The notes under the pieces: model-generated | What the model saw: only the letters and a program-made list of their open reading frames with translations | Told to the model about the DNA's origin: nothing | Database searches by the model: none | Part shown: in pieces, positions 49,640 to 57,673 of the stretch | Layout: each line of letters opens with the position of its first letter | How positions within the stretch are numbered: the first letter of the stretch is position 1 | Assembly (NCBI RefSeq): GCF_900091525.1 | Contig: NZ_FMCU01000010.1 | Span: 186,001 to 250,000 of the forward strand | Length of the DNA stretch: 64,000 nucleotides | Reading direction: 5' to 3' | From: Micromonospora matsumotoense | GTDB lineage: Bacteria > Actinomycetota > Actinomycetes > Mycobacteriales > Micromonosporaceae | Made by a program: the position numbers and the translations under genes

Positions 49640-49969
49640 ATGTCTGAAGTGAGGCGAATGAATCTGGAAGCTGTTGTATCCTGGCATGAACGCTACGGCA
49701 CTGAACTGGCTTCGCAGAGTGTCGAATTAAGGCTCGTTGGTCCGACGGCAGGGCGGAGTAAGGACTCGGCTACGGTCGAATTCATATCGCCTGAGTGTCT
49801 GGTGTCTGCAACTATTTGGGACTCAGGTGAGAGTGAAGTGATCACAGTGGTCGTTCAAGGCGACGATGACCCCGTCGTGGCAGTCCAAGACCTTGTCGAT
49901 TCCGATGCTGTAACGGTGTTGCTTGATCACATTGTCTTCGGCTTAACGGCCAACCGGAATGACGGCTAA
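49640..49969 (+). CDS. small orphan protein, possible second immunity gene
   Basis: A 109-residue acidic protein (MSEVRRMNLEAVVSWHERYG ... VLLDHIVFGLTANRNDG) with no recognised domain. GGAG lies 9 nt before the ATG. It sits immediately after what looks like the remnant of another toxin tip, within the low-GC tail of the Rhs locus. Its size and setting suit an orphan immunity protein kept against a displaced tip. This is context-based inference; it could simply be an unrelated small gene. Confidence 0.5.
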   Translation: MSEVRRMNLEAVVSWHERYGTELASQSVELRLVGPTAGRSKDSATVEFISPECLVSATIWDSGESEVITVVVQGDDDPVVAVQDLVDSDAVTVLLDHIVFGLTANRNDG

Positions 49970-50306
49970 GATTGCATATATGCAGATGTTTAGATTGGGC
50001 CTTTTTAAACCTGATCTTGCAGGCCGGCGCGGGTGGACCGGAGCTGCTGATCGATGAGGGTGAGGCTCCAGGTGGCTGGAGGTTTGTTTCGCGTTCGCGC
50101 CAGTAGCGACCGATTCATGTGTCGGTGTCAGCAGTGCGATATGCCCGACCTGTCCTGTGATAGACGCATTCGGTCCGGCTCGCCCTTGACTGGAAACAGA
50201 GCGGTCACCAGAGCGGAGCATTTCGTCCCGCGATCGTGTCTGGTTCACTTTCACCCGACATCGGCGGACATGACGTCCGTCGAGGCAGCGCCCGAGCGCC
50301 ACACGC
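49970..50306. other. 337-bp gap before the IS5 transposase
   Basis: An AT-rich start (GCATATATGCAGATG) is followed by mixed-composition DNA. The left end of the IS element should lie here, but I could not pair a convincing terminal inverted repeat with the right side. No believable gene is present. Confidence 0.4.
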
Positions 50307-51149
50307 ATGGATTGTGACCGCACGGCGAGCCTATCCCTCCGACCTGTCCGACGCCCGGTGAGCCCTGATCTCGCCCCGCCTGACAGCGGCGAGCAGGCCC
50401 GCACCGACGCAGGCGTCGGCGGTCGCGCACCCACCCACGACCTGCGCGAGATCTTCAACGCGATCCTCTACGTCAACCGCACCGGCATCGCCTGGCGCTA
50501 CCTGCCCCACGACTTCCCACCCCACGCCACTGTCTACGGCTACTTCGCCGCCTGGAGTAAGGAAGGCATCTTCACCGACCTGAACTACCAGCTCACCGGC
50601 GTCGTCCGCGACCACCACGGCCGCACCACTACACCCACGGCATCCATCATGGACAGCCAGAGCGTGAAGAACTCCACCAACGTTCCACTGTCCACACAGG
50701 GTACCGACGCCGGTAAGCGGATCATCGGCCGTAAACGGGGCATTCTCACCGACACCCTCGACCTCCTCCTCGCCGTGATCGTCACCGCCGCCAGCGCCAG
50801 CGACAACACCGTCGGCATGGACCTGCTCGACCAGGCCAATACCACCTACCCCACCTTGACCAAGGCATGGGTCGACGCCGGCTTCAAGAACCGCGTCGTC
50901 GAACACGGCGCACACCTCGCCGTCGACGTCGAGATCGTCACCAAAGATCCACAAGCCGAAGGCCTCAGCGTGGTCAAACGGCGATGGGTCGTCGAACGCA
51001 CCATCGGCTGGCTCATGCACCACCGCCGACTCGTCCGCGACTACGAAACCCGACCCGACAACTCTGCCAGCATGATCACCCTCGCCATGATCGACAACCT
51101 CGCCAAACGCCTCACCGCCGAAACCACCCCAACCTGGCGAGGCGACTAA
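50307..51149 (+). pseudogene. IS5-family transposase with damaged 5' end
   Basis: A DDE transposase of the IS5 type. The catalytic Asp residues (IMDSQSVKNS; WVDAGFKNRV) and Glu (RRWVVERTIGWLMHHRRLVRD) are intact, as is GRAPTHDLREIFNAILYVNR. The normal N-terminus appears in another frame: about 50325-50390 reads RAYPSDLSDAR, then a TGA where family members have Trp, then ALISPRL. Restoring it needs a frameshift near 50385. The listed frame could still start at GTG 50358. It is probably inactive. Confidence 0.8.
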
Positions 51150-51219
51150 ACCGCCATAACTTGCAAAGTGCGTTAATCAGACGTTCTCTGGGTAGTGAGG
51201 ATGGGTTGAACAAGGGGGT

Positions 51220-51285
51220 GCAGGCCAGTTCTGCGCCGGCGCGGACGGTCGAGGGTTGTCATCCTGGCGTCGGGCGCTCGACTTC
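51220..51285. repeat. att-flank repeat A
   Basis: About 66 bp (GCAGGCCAGTTCTGCGCCGG ... TCGGGCGCTCGACTTC) resemble 54040-54105 at roughly 75-80% by eye. Both copies lie to the left of a tRNA-Ala fragment, about 190 bp away here and about 5 bp away in the other. They look like the same element end seen twice. Confidence 0.65.
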
Positions 51286-51477
51286 ATTGATGGCTCATTC
51301 GTCCGTCACGGCGGCCCCCACACTCGGGCGCGTCACAGAGGGCGTCACAGATCAAGATCAAGAAGTTGGCATCAGTCGGCAGTGCTCGGCACAAGCCGAC
51401 ATAGCCATGGGCCCATATCCGCACCTGATGGCAGGTTCCGGCACGGTCCGGTATCGGTCGTGATGAGGCTCACTTTT

Positions 51478-51520
51478 CTGGCAGTGTGGGGGTCAGGGGT
51501 TCGAGTCCCCTCGGCTCCAC
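51478..51520. repeat. exact tRNA-Ala 3' fragment (att site 2)
   Basis: 43 nt identical to 34668-34710, from the anticodon loop CTGGCAG through the T-arm to CTCCAC. It lacks the 5' half of the tRNA, so it is an attachment-site duplication and not a gene. Confidence 0.95.
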
Positions 51521-51535
51521 CCTTGAAATGGTGGG

Positions 51536-51574
51536 TCAGCGACCTGGTCGAGTAATCACCGACCAGGTCGCTGA
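51536..51574. terminator. hairpin next to att site 2
   Basis: Perfect 15-bp arms (TCAGCGACCTGGTCG and its complement) enclose a 9-nt loop. It lies between the att fragment and the leftward integrase relic, so it is probably that gene's old terminator. Confidence 0.75.
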
Positions 51575-51589
51575 TTCGTTCTCCGCCCC

Positions 51590-51760
51590 GACGTGCTCAC
51601 GACAACCTCGCCGTCGATGATGGCCCGGGTGACCCGGACCATCACGGTTCCCGCCTCCAGGTCGACGTCTCGCCTGCGCGCAGTCCGAGCACCTCAGCAT
51701 GGCGCAGGCCGTAGAGACTGCGGCAGCGCGCGCGGTTGAGGGCCGGTTCAACGACGACGA
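51590..51760 (-). pseudogene. relic of a tyrosine recombinase (integrase)
   Basis: Read on the minus strand, the DNA encodes LYGLRHAEVLGLRAGDVDLE and then AGTVMVRVTRAIIDGEVVV, matching the start of the catalytic domain of phage/ICE integrases (consensus LYGLRxGEVLGLRWxDVDL, with the first catalytic Arg). A frameshift inside RAGDVDL splits it between two frames, and the rest of the domain is absent. Its place 70 bp from an att site and its orientation toward it are as expected for an element integrase. Confidence 0.7.
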
Positions 51761-51852
51761 GGCGACGGCTCGTGACAACCGTGATGGCGCTCCTGGACGC
51801 CTGGCAGCCGGGTCGCCGGCGCTGGGTCACCGTTCCCGACCAGGGCCTGTTG

Positions 51853-52761
51853 CTACTTGTCATCCTCGTCCGCATGACTACGGATCACGGCTACCGGACA
51901 AGGGGAGCCGGCTACGCACTGGGTCGACACCGAGCCCATCAGAAGTCCCTTCCAACCCCCGTACCCGCGCGACCCGACGACCACCAGATCCGCATCGTCG
52001 GCGGCCTCCAGCAGCGCCGGGGCGGGGGAACCTTCGACCAGCCGGATCTCGACGTCAGTACGCATGGGATCGACTGCACCACGTCGCATGCTGTCCTGCA
52101 GCGTCTCCGCTGCCTGGACGGCGATCTCGTCGACAGCCTCCTGCTGGAGGCCCCCCGGACCTCCTGCGAATCCGAGATAGGGCGGGGACCAGGCATGTAC
52201 GACCTGCAACGAAGCATGACGCCGGCGGGCCTCGTCATCGGCGAACCGCAATGCACGTACCGACAGGGGTGATCCGTCTACCCCGACGACCACGCGGCCC
52301 GCTTCGGGCCTCGGCTCCGGCCGGGGGACGACGATCACCGTGCCGGTCGCGTACTGGACACAGCCCTGGCTGACGGAGCCGAACAGTGAGCCGGTGGCGC
52401 TGCCGCGTCCGCGCGAACCCACGACAAGGAGGGAGTAGCTGCCCGCCGCACGGGTCAGTTCCCTGATCGGGTGGCCGTAGATGACGTGCGAGGTCGTCGC
52501 GACGTCCGCCGCGCCCTCTCGTGCGACTACCGCATCCACCCTGGACGTGACGTCCCGAAGGAGACCGGCCCTGAGGTCGGCCACGGAGTGCAGCGCCGCG
52601 AGCCGCTCGACCTCCAGGGGCGCGCCGCTCGGTTGCCAGACGTTGATCGCCCGCACGGGCAGATCTCGTCTGCGGCCTTCCTCGAGCGCCCAGACCAGTG
52701 CACGGTCGGATCCCATCGAACCGTCGACGCCAACCACCACGCTGGTGAGGGGCACGCGCAC
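51853..52761 (-). CDS. tandem-domain universal stress protein
   Basis: A 302-residue protein with two UspA domains. Domain 1 (about 1-150) begins SVVVGVDGSMGSDRALVWAL and ends with the nucleotide motif VVGSRGRGSATGSLFGSVSQ. Domain 2 (about 155-300) begins RVVVGVDGSPLSVRAL and ends VVGSRGYGGWKGLLMGSVST. Both carry the ATP-binding G-2x-G-9x-G-S/T pattern. GTG at 52761 was chosen from the domain start; a second GTG lies two codons later. The longer open frame upstream is low-complexity. It responds to redox or starvation stress in relatives. Confidence 0.88.
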   Translation of the reverse strand: MRVPLTSVVVGVDGSMGSDRALVWALEEGRRRDLPVRAINVWQPSGAPLEVERLAALHSVADLRAGLLRDVTSRVDAVVAREGAADVATTSHVIYGHPIRELTRAAGSYSLLVVGSRGRGSATGSLFGSVSQGCVQYATGTVIVVPRPEPRPEAGRVVVGVDGSPLSVRALRFADDEARRRHASLQVVHAWSPPYLGFAGGPGGLQQEAVDEIAVQAAETLQDSMRRGAVDPMRTDVEIRLVEGSPAPALLEAADDADLVVVGSRGYGGWKGLLMGSVSTQCVAGSPCPVAVIRSHADEDDK

Positions 52762-53011
52762 CGCCTTCAATCGGTGGTCAATCGTCGGGGAACGGCTGGT
52801 CGTAGCCGGGCCGCCGGACAGGTGACCGTCTGCGGCTCCACCAGCAGCCGCGCTGGAAGGACAGTATCTCGATCCGCCTCCCCGACGTAACACGATCTCC
52901 GATCCGCGAGGAGCGTGCTTCGGGCCGGAGCTGCCGCGAGGTGGCACTATCGTGAGAGCCAGGTCCGGCAGCCCGCGCCGTACGAAGCGGTCCCCTCGGA
53001 GGGAAGTTCAC

Positions 53012-53893
53012 GTGTCTTCAGACGGACAACCCGCCCTGGAGGTCGTGATGCCCGCGGCGTTCCTGGGCCACGGCAACCCTATGAACGCTCTCGAGGTCAA
53101 CCGGTACACCTCGGCGTGGAGAGCCTTCGGCGCTGCGGTGCCGCGTCCCCGCGCGATCCTGGTGGTGAGTGCTCATTGGTACATCAATGCCACGGCCGTC
53201 ACCGCGATGCCCCGGCCGAGGACCATTCACGACTTCTACGGGTTTCCCCGGGAGCTGTTCGAGGTGCAGTACCCGGCTCCAGGGCTGCCCGAACTGGCCG
53301 AGGAGGTCAGTGACGTCGTCCATCCGACCTGGGTCGGGGCTGACGTCGACAGCTGGGGCATCGACCATGGCACATGGTCGGTGCTGATGCACGCCTTTCC
53401 GGACGCGACGATTCCCGTCGTCCAGCTCAGCATCAACGCTGACAAGTCGTTTGACTACCACCTTCAACTCGGTGCCCGACTCGCTCCGCTGCGCCGGCGT
53501 GGTGTGCTGATCGTGGCGAGCGGCAACGTGGTGCACAACCTGGGTGGCATGGACTGGGCGCTGACTGACGACGGCTTCGATTGGGCACGGCGCTTCGACA
53601 AGGACGCCACCTCCCGGATGTTGACCGACCCGGGCGAGTACGCGACTCTCGACGCCCACGGGGACTTCCGCCGGGCGGTACCCACGCCCGATCATTTCAT
53701 TCCGGCGTTGTACCTCGCCGGTCTCGCCGCTGCCACGGACGCGCCTGACACCGAAGTTCTGGTGGACGGTTACGCCTACGGCTCGTTGTCCATGACGGCG
53801 TACACCTTGGGGATGTCCTGTCCGCAGTTTGACGGCCGGGGCGGATCGCCCCAGCCGCCGCCCGGCCTGCCGCCGGACGGGTCCAACATCTGA
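53012..53893 (+). CDS. DODA-type extradiol ring-cleavage dioxygenase (YgiD-like)
   Basis: A 293-residue member of the 4,5-DOPA extradiol dioxygenase family, class III LigB-like. The four metal-ligand/active-site histidines of this family are visible in FLGHGNPMNAL, VVSAHWYINAT, ASGNVVHNLGG and TPDHFIPALYL. The C-terminal YGSLSMTAYTLG is conserved. The GTG start has GGAGGG upstream. It lies divergent from the universal stress gene. The physiological substrate is unknown; related enzymes open catechol rings such as DOPA. Confidence 0.92.
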   Translation: MSSDGQPALEVVMPAAFLGHGNPMNALEVNRYTSAWRAFGAAVPRPRAILVVSAHWYINATAVTAMPRPRTIHDFYGFPRELFEVQYPAPGLPELAEEVSDVVHPTWVGADVDSWGIDHGTWSVLMHAFPDATIPVVQLSINADKSFDYHLQLGARLAPLRRRGVLIVASGNVVHNLGGMDWALTDDGFDWARRFDKDATSRMLTDPGEYATLDAHGDFRRAVPTPDHFIPALYLAGLAAATDAPDTEVLVDGYAYGSLSMTAYTLGMSCPQFDGRGGSPQPPPGLPPDGSNI

Positions 53894-54039
53894 GGGAGTG
53901 CCGGCTGCTCGTTGCTCACGGCGCGGAGCCCCAGGTGCGCGTGGTGCACGCTCCACCGATGACCGTGGCGTTCGGGCTTGATCTCGGGGGAAGCCCCGCA
54001 GTCGGCACGCGACAGTTGATGGGGGCTCCTACCAGTCAG

Positions 54040-54105
54040 GGGCAGGCCGGTTCCGCGACGGCGTGAACGGTCGAGGTTCTCCTTGTGGCCTCGGGCGCTC
54101 AGCTT
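54040..54105. repeat. att-flank repeat B
   Basis: The counterpart of 51220-51285 (shared GGTCGAGG and TCGGGCGCTC blocks), lying immediately left of the diverged tRNA-Ala fragment. Confidence 0.65.
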
Positions 54106-54110
54106 CCTCT

Positions 54111-54153
54111 CTGGGAGTGTGGGGTTCAGGGGTTCGAGTCTTCTCGGCTCCAC
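54111..54153. repeat. diverged tRNA-Ala 3' fragment (att site 3)
   Basis: 43 nt matching 34668-34710 with 4 differences (positions 5, 15, 31 and 32 of the fragment), including two in the T-stem that would break pairing. It is not a functional tRNA. Confidence 0.88.
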
Positions 54154-54196
54154 CCTGGATCTGCGCTCACGAGGCATAGGGGAGCGGGATGAGTGT

Positions 54197-54224
54197 GCCC
54201 CCGGCCGGAAATCCGGCCGGGGGC
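54197..54224. terminator. GC-rich hairpin terminator
   Basis: Perfect 13-bp arms (GCCCCCGGCCGGA and its complement) with an AA loop, followed by CTTTCGTCGTTT. Confidence 0.85.
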
Positions 54225-54526
54225 CTTTCGTCGTTTGTGCTGCCGACGCCGCTGAGGGTGGCGGGTGGGCCTCGACGCGGAACGTGGGGTCGCGGTGCTG
54301 GGTCCGATCTTGTCGAGCGAGTTCGGTCGTCTTCCCACCGACAACGACCCGTGCGGGAATGATCTCCCGGCCTGAATGCTCCCATAAATCGCAAAACAGG
54401 CATTCCATGACGCGTGAACATGGGTGGTGCCGCGTGCGCCGCGTACTGTCGGGGCAGGCCGGCCGCGTTCGGAGCGGTACGAACGACGGCAGCCGCCTGC
54501 ACCGCCAACGAGACGACGATCAACAG

Positions 54527-54559
54527 AAGTGCTAGATTTTTCGGAATGCTGTTCAGCAC
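54527..54559. promoter_or_regulatory. candidate IclR operator upstream of its own gene
   Basis: The 13-mer CGGAATGCTGTTC (54542-54554), with flanking AGTGCT ... AGCACT forming an inverted repeat, lies just before the iclR ribosome binding site. The same 13-mer recurs at 57605-57617 before the dhaK remnant. GAA-N5-TTC symmetry suits a dimeric regulator. Confidence 0.6.
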
Positions 54560-54579
54560 TAGTGAGCGGGAGGAGCCTC

Positions 54580-55356
54580 ATGGTGCAGTCAGTGCAGCGA
54601 GCCATCCGCATCCTGCGCCAGCTCGCCACGGACGGCCCGCGGCTGGGTGTGACCGAGTTGGCCGACCGAATGGGCCTGGCCAAACCCACCGTTCACGCCC
54701 TGCTGCGCACTCTGGAGTCGGAAGGGCTGGTGTCCCGCGACTCGGAGGGCTCCAAGTACCGGCTCGGCCCCGACCTGGTGGCCTTCGGCAATGCCTACCT
54801 GGACACCCATGAGCTCCGCAGCCGCTCGCTGACCTGGGCTGATCTCCTCGCCACCCGCACCAAAGAAGCTGTGTGGGTGGGCATTCTGACCGGTAACCGC
54901 ATCCTGGTGGTACACCATGCCTTCCGGCCCCGGGGCACGGGGCAGATCCTGGAGGTGGGTGCGACGATCCCCTGGAACACCAACGCCCTGGGTAAGGCGA
55001 TCGTCGCCGCCTCAGTCCCTGCGCTCGGCAAGGAGCTGCTGGCCGGAGAACTACCGGCGCTCACCGGGGCCAGTATCACCGACCCCGCCGTGCTCGCCCG
55101 TCAGCTCGACGAGGCTGCCCGGGCCGGATATGCGATCGAGGACCAGGAATCCACCATCGGTGACGGAGCCGTGGCCGCTCCGATCTTCGACCGCTCTGGT
55201 CAGGTGGCGGGTGCGATCGGCATCGTCGGGCCGGTCGAGCGCCTGCTCGCCGAGCCGACATGGCAGGAACTGGCCGTTGCCGTACGCGAGGTCGCGCGCA
55301 ATCTGTCCCGGGAGCTGGGCGCCCGCCGGGGCAGCGCGATCCACCTCCAGTCCTGA
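54580..55356 (+). CDS. IclR family transcriptional regulator
   Basis: A 258-residue IclR regulator. The N-terminal winged helix-turn-helix (about 3-62) reads SVQRAIRILRQLATDGPRLG and AKPTVHALLRTLESEGLV. The C-terminal effector-binding domain contains WNTNALGKAIVAA and GYAIEDQESTIGDGAVAAPIF. The ATG is preceded by GGGAGGAG. Actinobacterial glycerol operons are often controlled by IclR-type GylR proteins, and a dihydroxyacetone kinase gene follows convergently, so control of glycerol/dihydroxyacetone genes is likely. Confidence 0.92.
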   Translation: MVQSVQRAIRILRQLATDGPRLGVTELADRMGLAKPTVHALLRTLESEGLVSRDSEGSKYRLGPDLVAFGNAYLDTHELRSRSLTWADLLATRTKEAVWVGILTGNRILVVHHAFRPRGTGQILEVGATIPWNTNALGKAIVAASVPALGKELLAGELPALTGASITDPAVLARQLDEAARAGYAIEDQESTIGDGAVAAPIFDRSGQVAGAIGIVGPVERLLAEPTWQELAVAVREVARNLSRELGARRGSAIHLQS

Positions 55357-55384
55357 GCTACGCCAGGGTCTGACCTGCCGCGCG

Positions 55385-56011
55385 CTATCGGGCTGTGACA
55401 GCGTCCGCCAGGGCACGGAAGATCAGCGCGGTGGAGGCCGCCCCTGGATCCAGTTGCCCGATGCTGCGGGTGCCGAGATACGACGCGCGTCCTCGGCGGG
55501 CCTGCAGTGGTGCGGTGGCTCGCATCCCCTCTTCGGCTGCGTCAGCTGCGGCGAGAGCGGCTTCGGCCAGGTCGGCCCCGGCGTCGGCGCGATGACGGAA
55601 GGCGGCCAGCGCCGGCGTCCAGGCGTCGACGACGGTCTTGTCCCCAGGGACGGCGGCGCCGATCTGGGTGACCTCCGCCAGCCCTGCGGCCAGTGCTTCC
55701 GCCAGTTCCTGCGTGGTGGCGGCGGGGGTGTAGATGGTCTGACCGACGGCCCGGAACGCTCCGCCGAACAGCGGTCCCGATGCCCCGCCGACGAAGGACA
55801 GCAGCATGGTGCCGGTTCCGATGAGTACGGCTCCCACGGTGTCCGGCACCAGACCGTCCAGCGCAGCAGACGCGGCAGTGAAGCCGCGGTGCATGTTGGT
55901 GCCGTGGTCCGCGTCGCCGATGGCTGAGTCGAGCCAGGTGAGACGGTCCTTCTGTTCGGCCACGGCGCCTGCGATGGTGTGCACCCAGGCGCGAGCGAGG
56001 TTGATATCCAC
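55385..56011 (-). CDS. dhaL: dihydroxyacetone kinase ADP-binding subunit DhaL
   Basis: A 208-residue helical DhaL. The Mg-nucleotide motif IGDADHGTNMHRGF (Asp residues that coordinate magnesium), SFVGGASGPLFGGAFRA and GDKTVVDAWTPAL are diagnostic. With DhaK it forms dihydroxyacetone phosphate. Only a degenerate start of dhaK is present nearby (57674-57910, opposite strand), so the partner must lie elsewhere or the system is defunct. The GTG start lies ~100 bp downstream of gap, with a hairpin between. Confidence 0.93.
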   Translation of the reverse strand: MDINLARAWVHTIAGAVAEQKDRLTWLDSAIGDADHGTNMHRGFTAASAALDGLVPDTVGAVLIGTGTMLLSFVGGASGPLFGGAFRAVGQTIYTPAATTQELAEALAAGLAEVTQIGAAVPGDKTVVDAWTPALAAFRHRADAGADLAEAALAAADAAEEGMRATAPLQARRGRASYLGTRSIGQLDPGAASTALIFRALADAVTAR

Positions 56012-56060
56012 GGAGCCCCCGTTCGTGGAGCGGTGGTCGCGAGATGATCTCGACGGGCCA

Positions 56061-56093
56061 CCGTTGCAGCCCTGTTCAGGAGGGCTGCAACGG
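56061..56093. terminator. hairpin between gap and dhaL
   Basis: Perfect 13-bp arms (CCGTTGCAGCCCT and its complement) enclose a 7-nt loop, 20 bp past the gap stop. It may end gap transcription or reduce read-through into dhaL. Confidence 0.75.
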
Positions 56094-56113
56094 GGAAGTG
56101 CGCGAGCCCGGGC

Positions 56114-57112
56114 TCAGTGGGCCGCGAGCAGTTCGAGCGTGTCGACGACGCGGTTGGAGAAGCCCCACTCGTTGTCGTACCAGGCGACCACCTTGATGTG
56201 GCGTCCGTCGACACGGGTGAGAGCCGCGTCGAAGATCGACGATGCGGGGTTGCCGGTGATGTCCGAGGACACGAGCTCATCCTCGGAATACTCGAGGATG
56301 CCTGCCAGAGGGCCCTGCGCAGCGGTGCGGTAGGCCGCCAGCACCTCGTCGCGGGTGACGTCGCGAGAGACGGTCGTGTTGAGTTCGACCAACGACCCCA
56401 CCGGAACCGGGACGCGGATCGAGTCGCCCGACAGCTTGCCGTTGAGGTTGGGCAGCACGTGGCCGATGGCCTTGGCTGCGCCGGTCGTCGTTGGTGCGAT
56501 GTTCACCGCGGCAGCGCGGGCGCGGCGGGCGTCGCGGTGCGGGCCGTCCTGCAGGTTCTGCTCCTGCGTGTACGCGTGCACCGTGGTCATGAAGCCGTGT
56601 TCGATGCCGGCGAGCTCGTCGAGAACGGCGGCGAGCGGTGCCAGGGCGTTGGTCGTGCACGAGGCGTTCGAGATGATCCTGTGCACGGCAGGGTCGTACG
56701 CATCGGTGTTCACGCCGAACGCGAGCGTGACGTCGGCACCGTCCGACGGTGCGCCGACGAGTACCTTCTTCGCACCTCCGTCGAGGTGGGCGCCTGCGGC
56801 CTTGGCGGAGGTGAACCGGCCGGTCGCCTCCAGCACGATCTCGACACCGAGCTCGCCCCAGGGAAGCTGCGCCGGCTCACGCTCGGCCAGGACCGTGATG
56901 CGGCGGCCGTCGACGACGATCTGGTTACCCTCGACCGTCACGGGTCGGCCGAGTCGGCCGGCCGTCGAGTCGTAGGCGAGCAGGCGCGCGAGGGCACTGG
57001 GCTCGGTGAGATCGTTGACGGCGACAACCTCCAGGGCGCTGTCGCGTTCGAGCAGGGCTCGCAGCACGTTGCGCCCGATGCGGCCGAATCCGTTGATGGC
57101 GATGCGGGTCAT
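56114..57112 (-). CDS. gap: glyceraldehyde-3-phosphate dehydrogenase
   Basis: A 332-residue GAPDH. The NAD-binding start TRIAINGFGRIGRNVLRALL, the catalytic Cys in SNASCTTNALAPL, TGAAKAIGHVLPNLNGKLSG, and the C-terminal WYDNEWGFSNRVVDTLELL are complete. The start is placed at the internal ATG giving MTRIAINGFG, because the longer frame adds a non-homologous leader. It lies in tandem with dhaL, suggesting triose metabolism. A second reading, that it is a resistance paralog for the neighbouring biosynthetic cluster, is noted separately. Confidence 0.95.
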   Translation of the reverse strand: MTRIAINGFGRIGRNVLRALLERDSALEVVAVNDLTEPSALARLLAYDSTAGRLGRPVTVEGNQIVVDGRRITVLAEREPAQLPWGELGVEIVLEATGRFTSAKAAGAHLDGGAKKVLVGAPSDGADVTLAFGVNTDAYDPAVHRIISNASCTTNALAPLAAVLDELAGIEHGFMTTVHAYTQEQNLQDGPHRDARRARAAAVNIAPTTTGAAKAIGHVLPNLNGKLSGDSIRVPVPVGSLVELNTTVSRDVTRDEVLAAYRTAAQGPLAGILEYSEDELVSSDITGNPASSIFDAALTRVDGRHIKVVAWYDNEWGFSNRVVDTLELLAAH

Positions 57113-57673
57113 ATCTCTTGTGTATCCCTTCACTCGTCTTTGAGGTTGGCAGGCGATACGTGCTCGTACCAGTGGTCTGATCGCCATGATGCGCAAGAAT
57201 CGGGCCACCGGATGGTCGCTGACAGTAAAGGTGTGCGGATTCACTCGCTCGGGCCTCGCCAGGCGAAGTGCTGTATGCCCTGCTCAGATGCCTCGCCCGA
57301 AGGTGCGTCGATCCTCGACAGGAGCCGTGCCGGGCGCCGCTCACGGGGTGGCGGGCGACTCCGCCGTGGGCTTGGGCGCACTGCGCGGTGAGGGGGCGGT
57401 AACCCAGGCGTCGGTCGGCAGCGGGACGGCGACGCGATGCCGGCGGGGGCCGAGACGCGGGACATGCCCAGCTCACTCTCCCTCCCACTCTCCCTCCCAT
57501 GGTCAGGGATCGATCAGATCCGATCATGCGCTGCTTTCTCCGGATTTGCGTGTGCCTATGCGGAGCAGTTCCCACACTCTGTTCGATGTGGACGTTCAGT
57601 ATTGCGGAATGCTGTTCGGCAGTTCTAACATCGCCGATGGGTAGAGCAAAGTCGGGAGCGGGGGACTTCAGGC
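57113..57673. other. 561-bp divergent intergenic region with operator-like motif
   Basis: This lies between gap and the dhaK remnant. At 57605-57617 it holds the 13-mer CGGAATGCTGTTC also found before the iclR gene. Short open frames here look accidental. A deleted or rearranged dha operon may explain its length. Confidence 0.55.
57605..57617. promoter_or_regulatory. second copy of the IclR-operator-like motif
   Basis: CGGAATGCTGTTC followed by GGCAGT; 17 of 19 bases match the iclR-upstream copy. It lies 57 bp before the dhaK-like start. Confidence 0.6.

Larger units (their letters stand above)
34668..51520. mobile_element. tRNA-Ala-bounded genomic island (first block)
   Basis: The 43-nt 3' part of tRNA-Ala (34668-34710) is repeated without mismatch at 51478-51520, the hallmark of tyrosine-recombinase integration at a tRNA gene. 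Between them lie a broken ABC gene, a secreted repeat protein, the Rhs toxin locus and a damaged IS5 transposase. No intact integrase is present; a relic lies just beyond the right end. Content is mostly unlike the core genes outside. Confidence 0.75.
51478..54153. mobile_element. second tandem att-bounded block
   Basis: Bounded on the left by the exact tRNA-Ala fragment and on the right by a fragment with 4 mismatches (54111-54153). It carries an integrase relic, a universal stress protein and an extradiol dioxygenase. It is interpreted as an older, decayed integration at the same tRNA gene. Confidence 0.6.
54154..54579. other. 426-bp region between the island end and the iclR gene
   Basis: It contains a strong terminator hairpin (54197-54224) and, at its right end, the operator-like motif before the IclR gene. 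Open frames in between look like shadows, and no RNA gene is seen. Confidence 0.55.

Noticed and set aside
51478-51520. tRNA-Ala gene at the second site
   Set aside because: Only the 3' half is present; there is no D-arm or 5' acceptor strand, so it is an attachment-site copy.
55423-56280. Long minus-strand frame overlapping dhaL and the end of gap
   Set aside because: A frame shadow of dhaL with Pro/Arg/Ser-biased composition.
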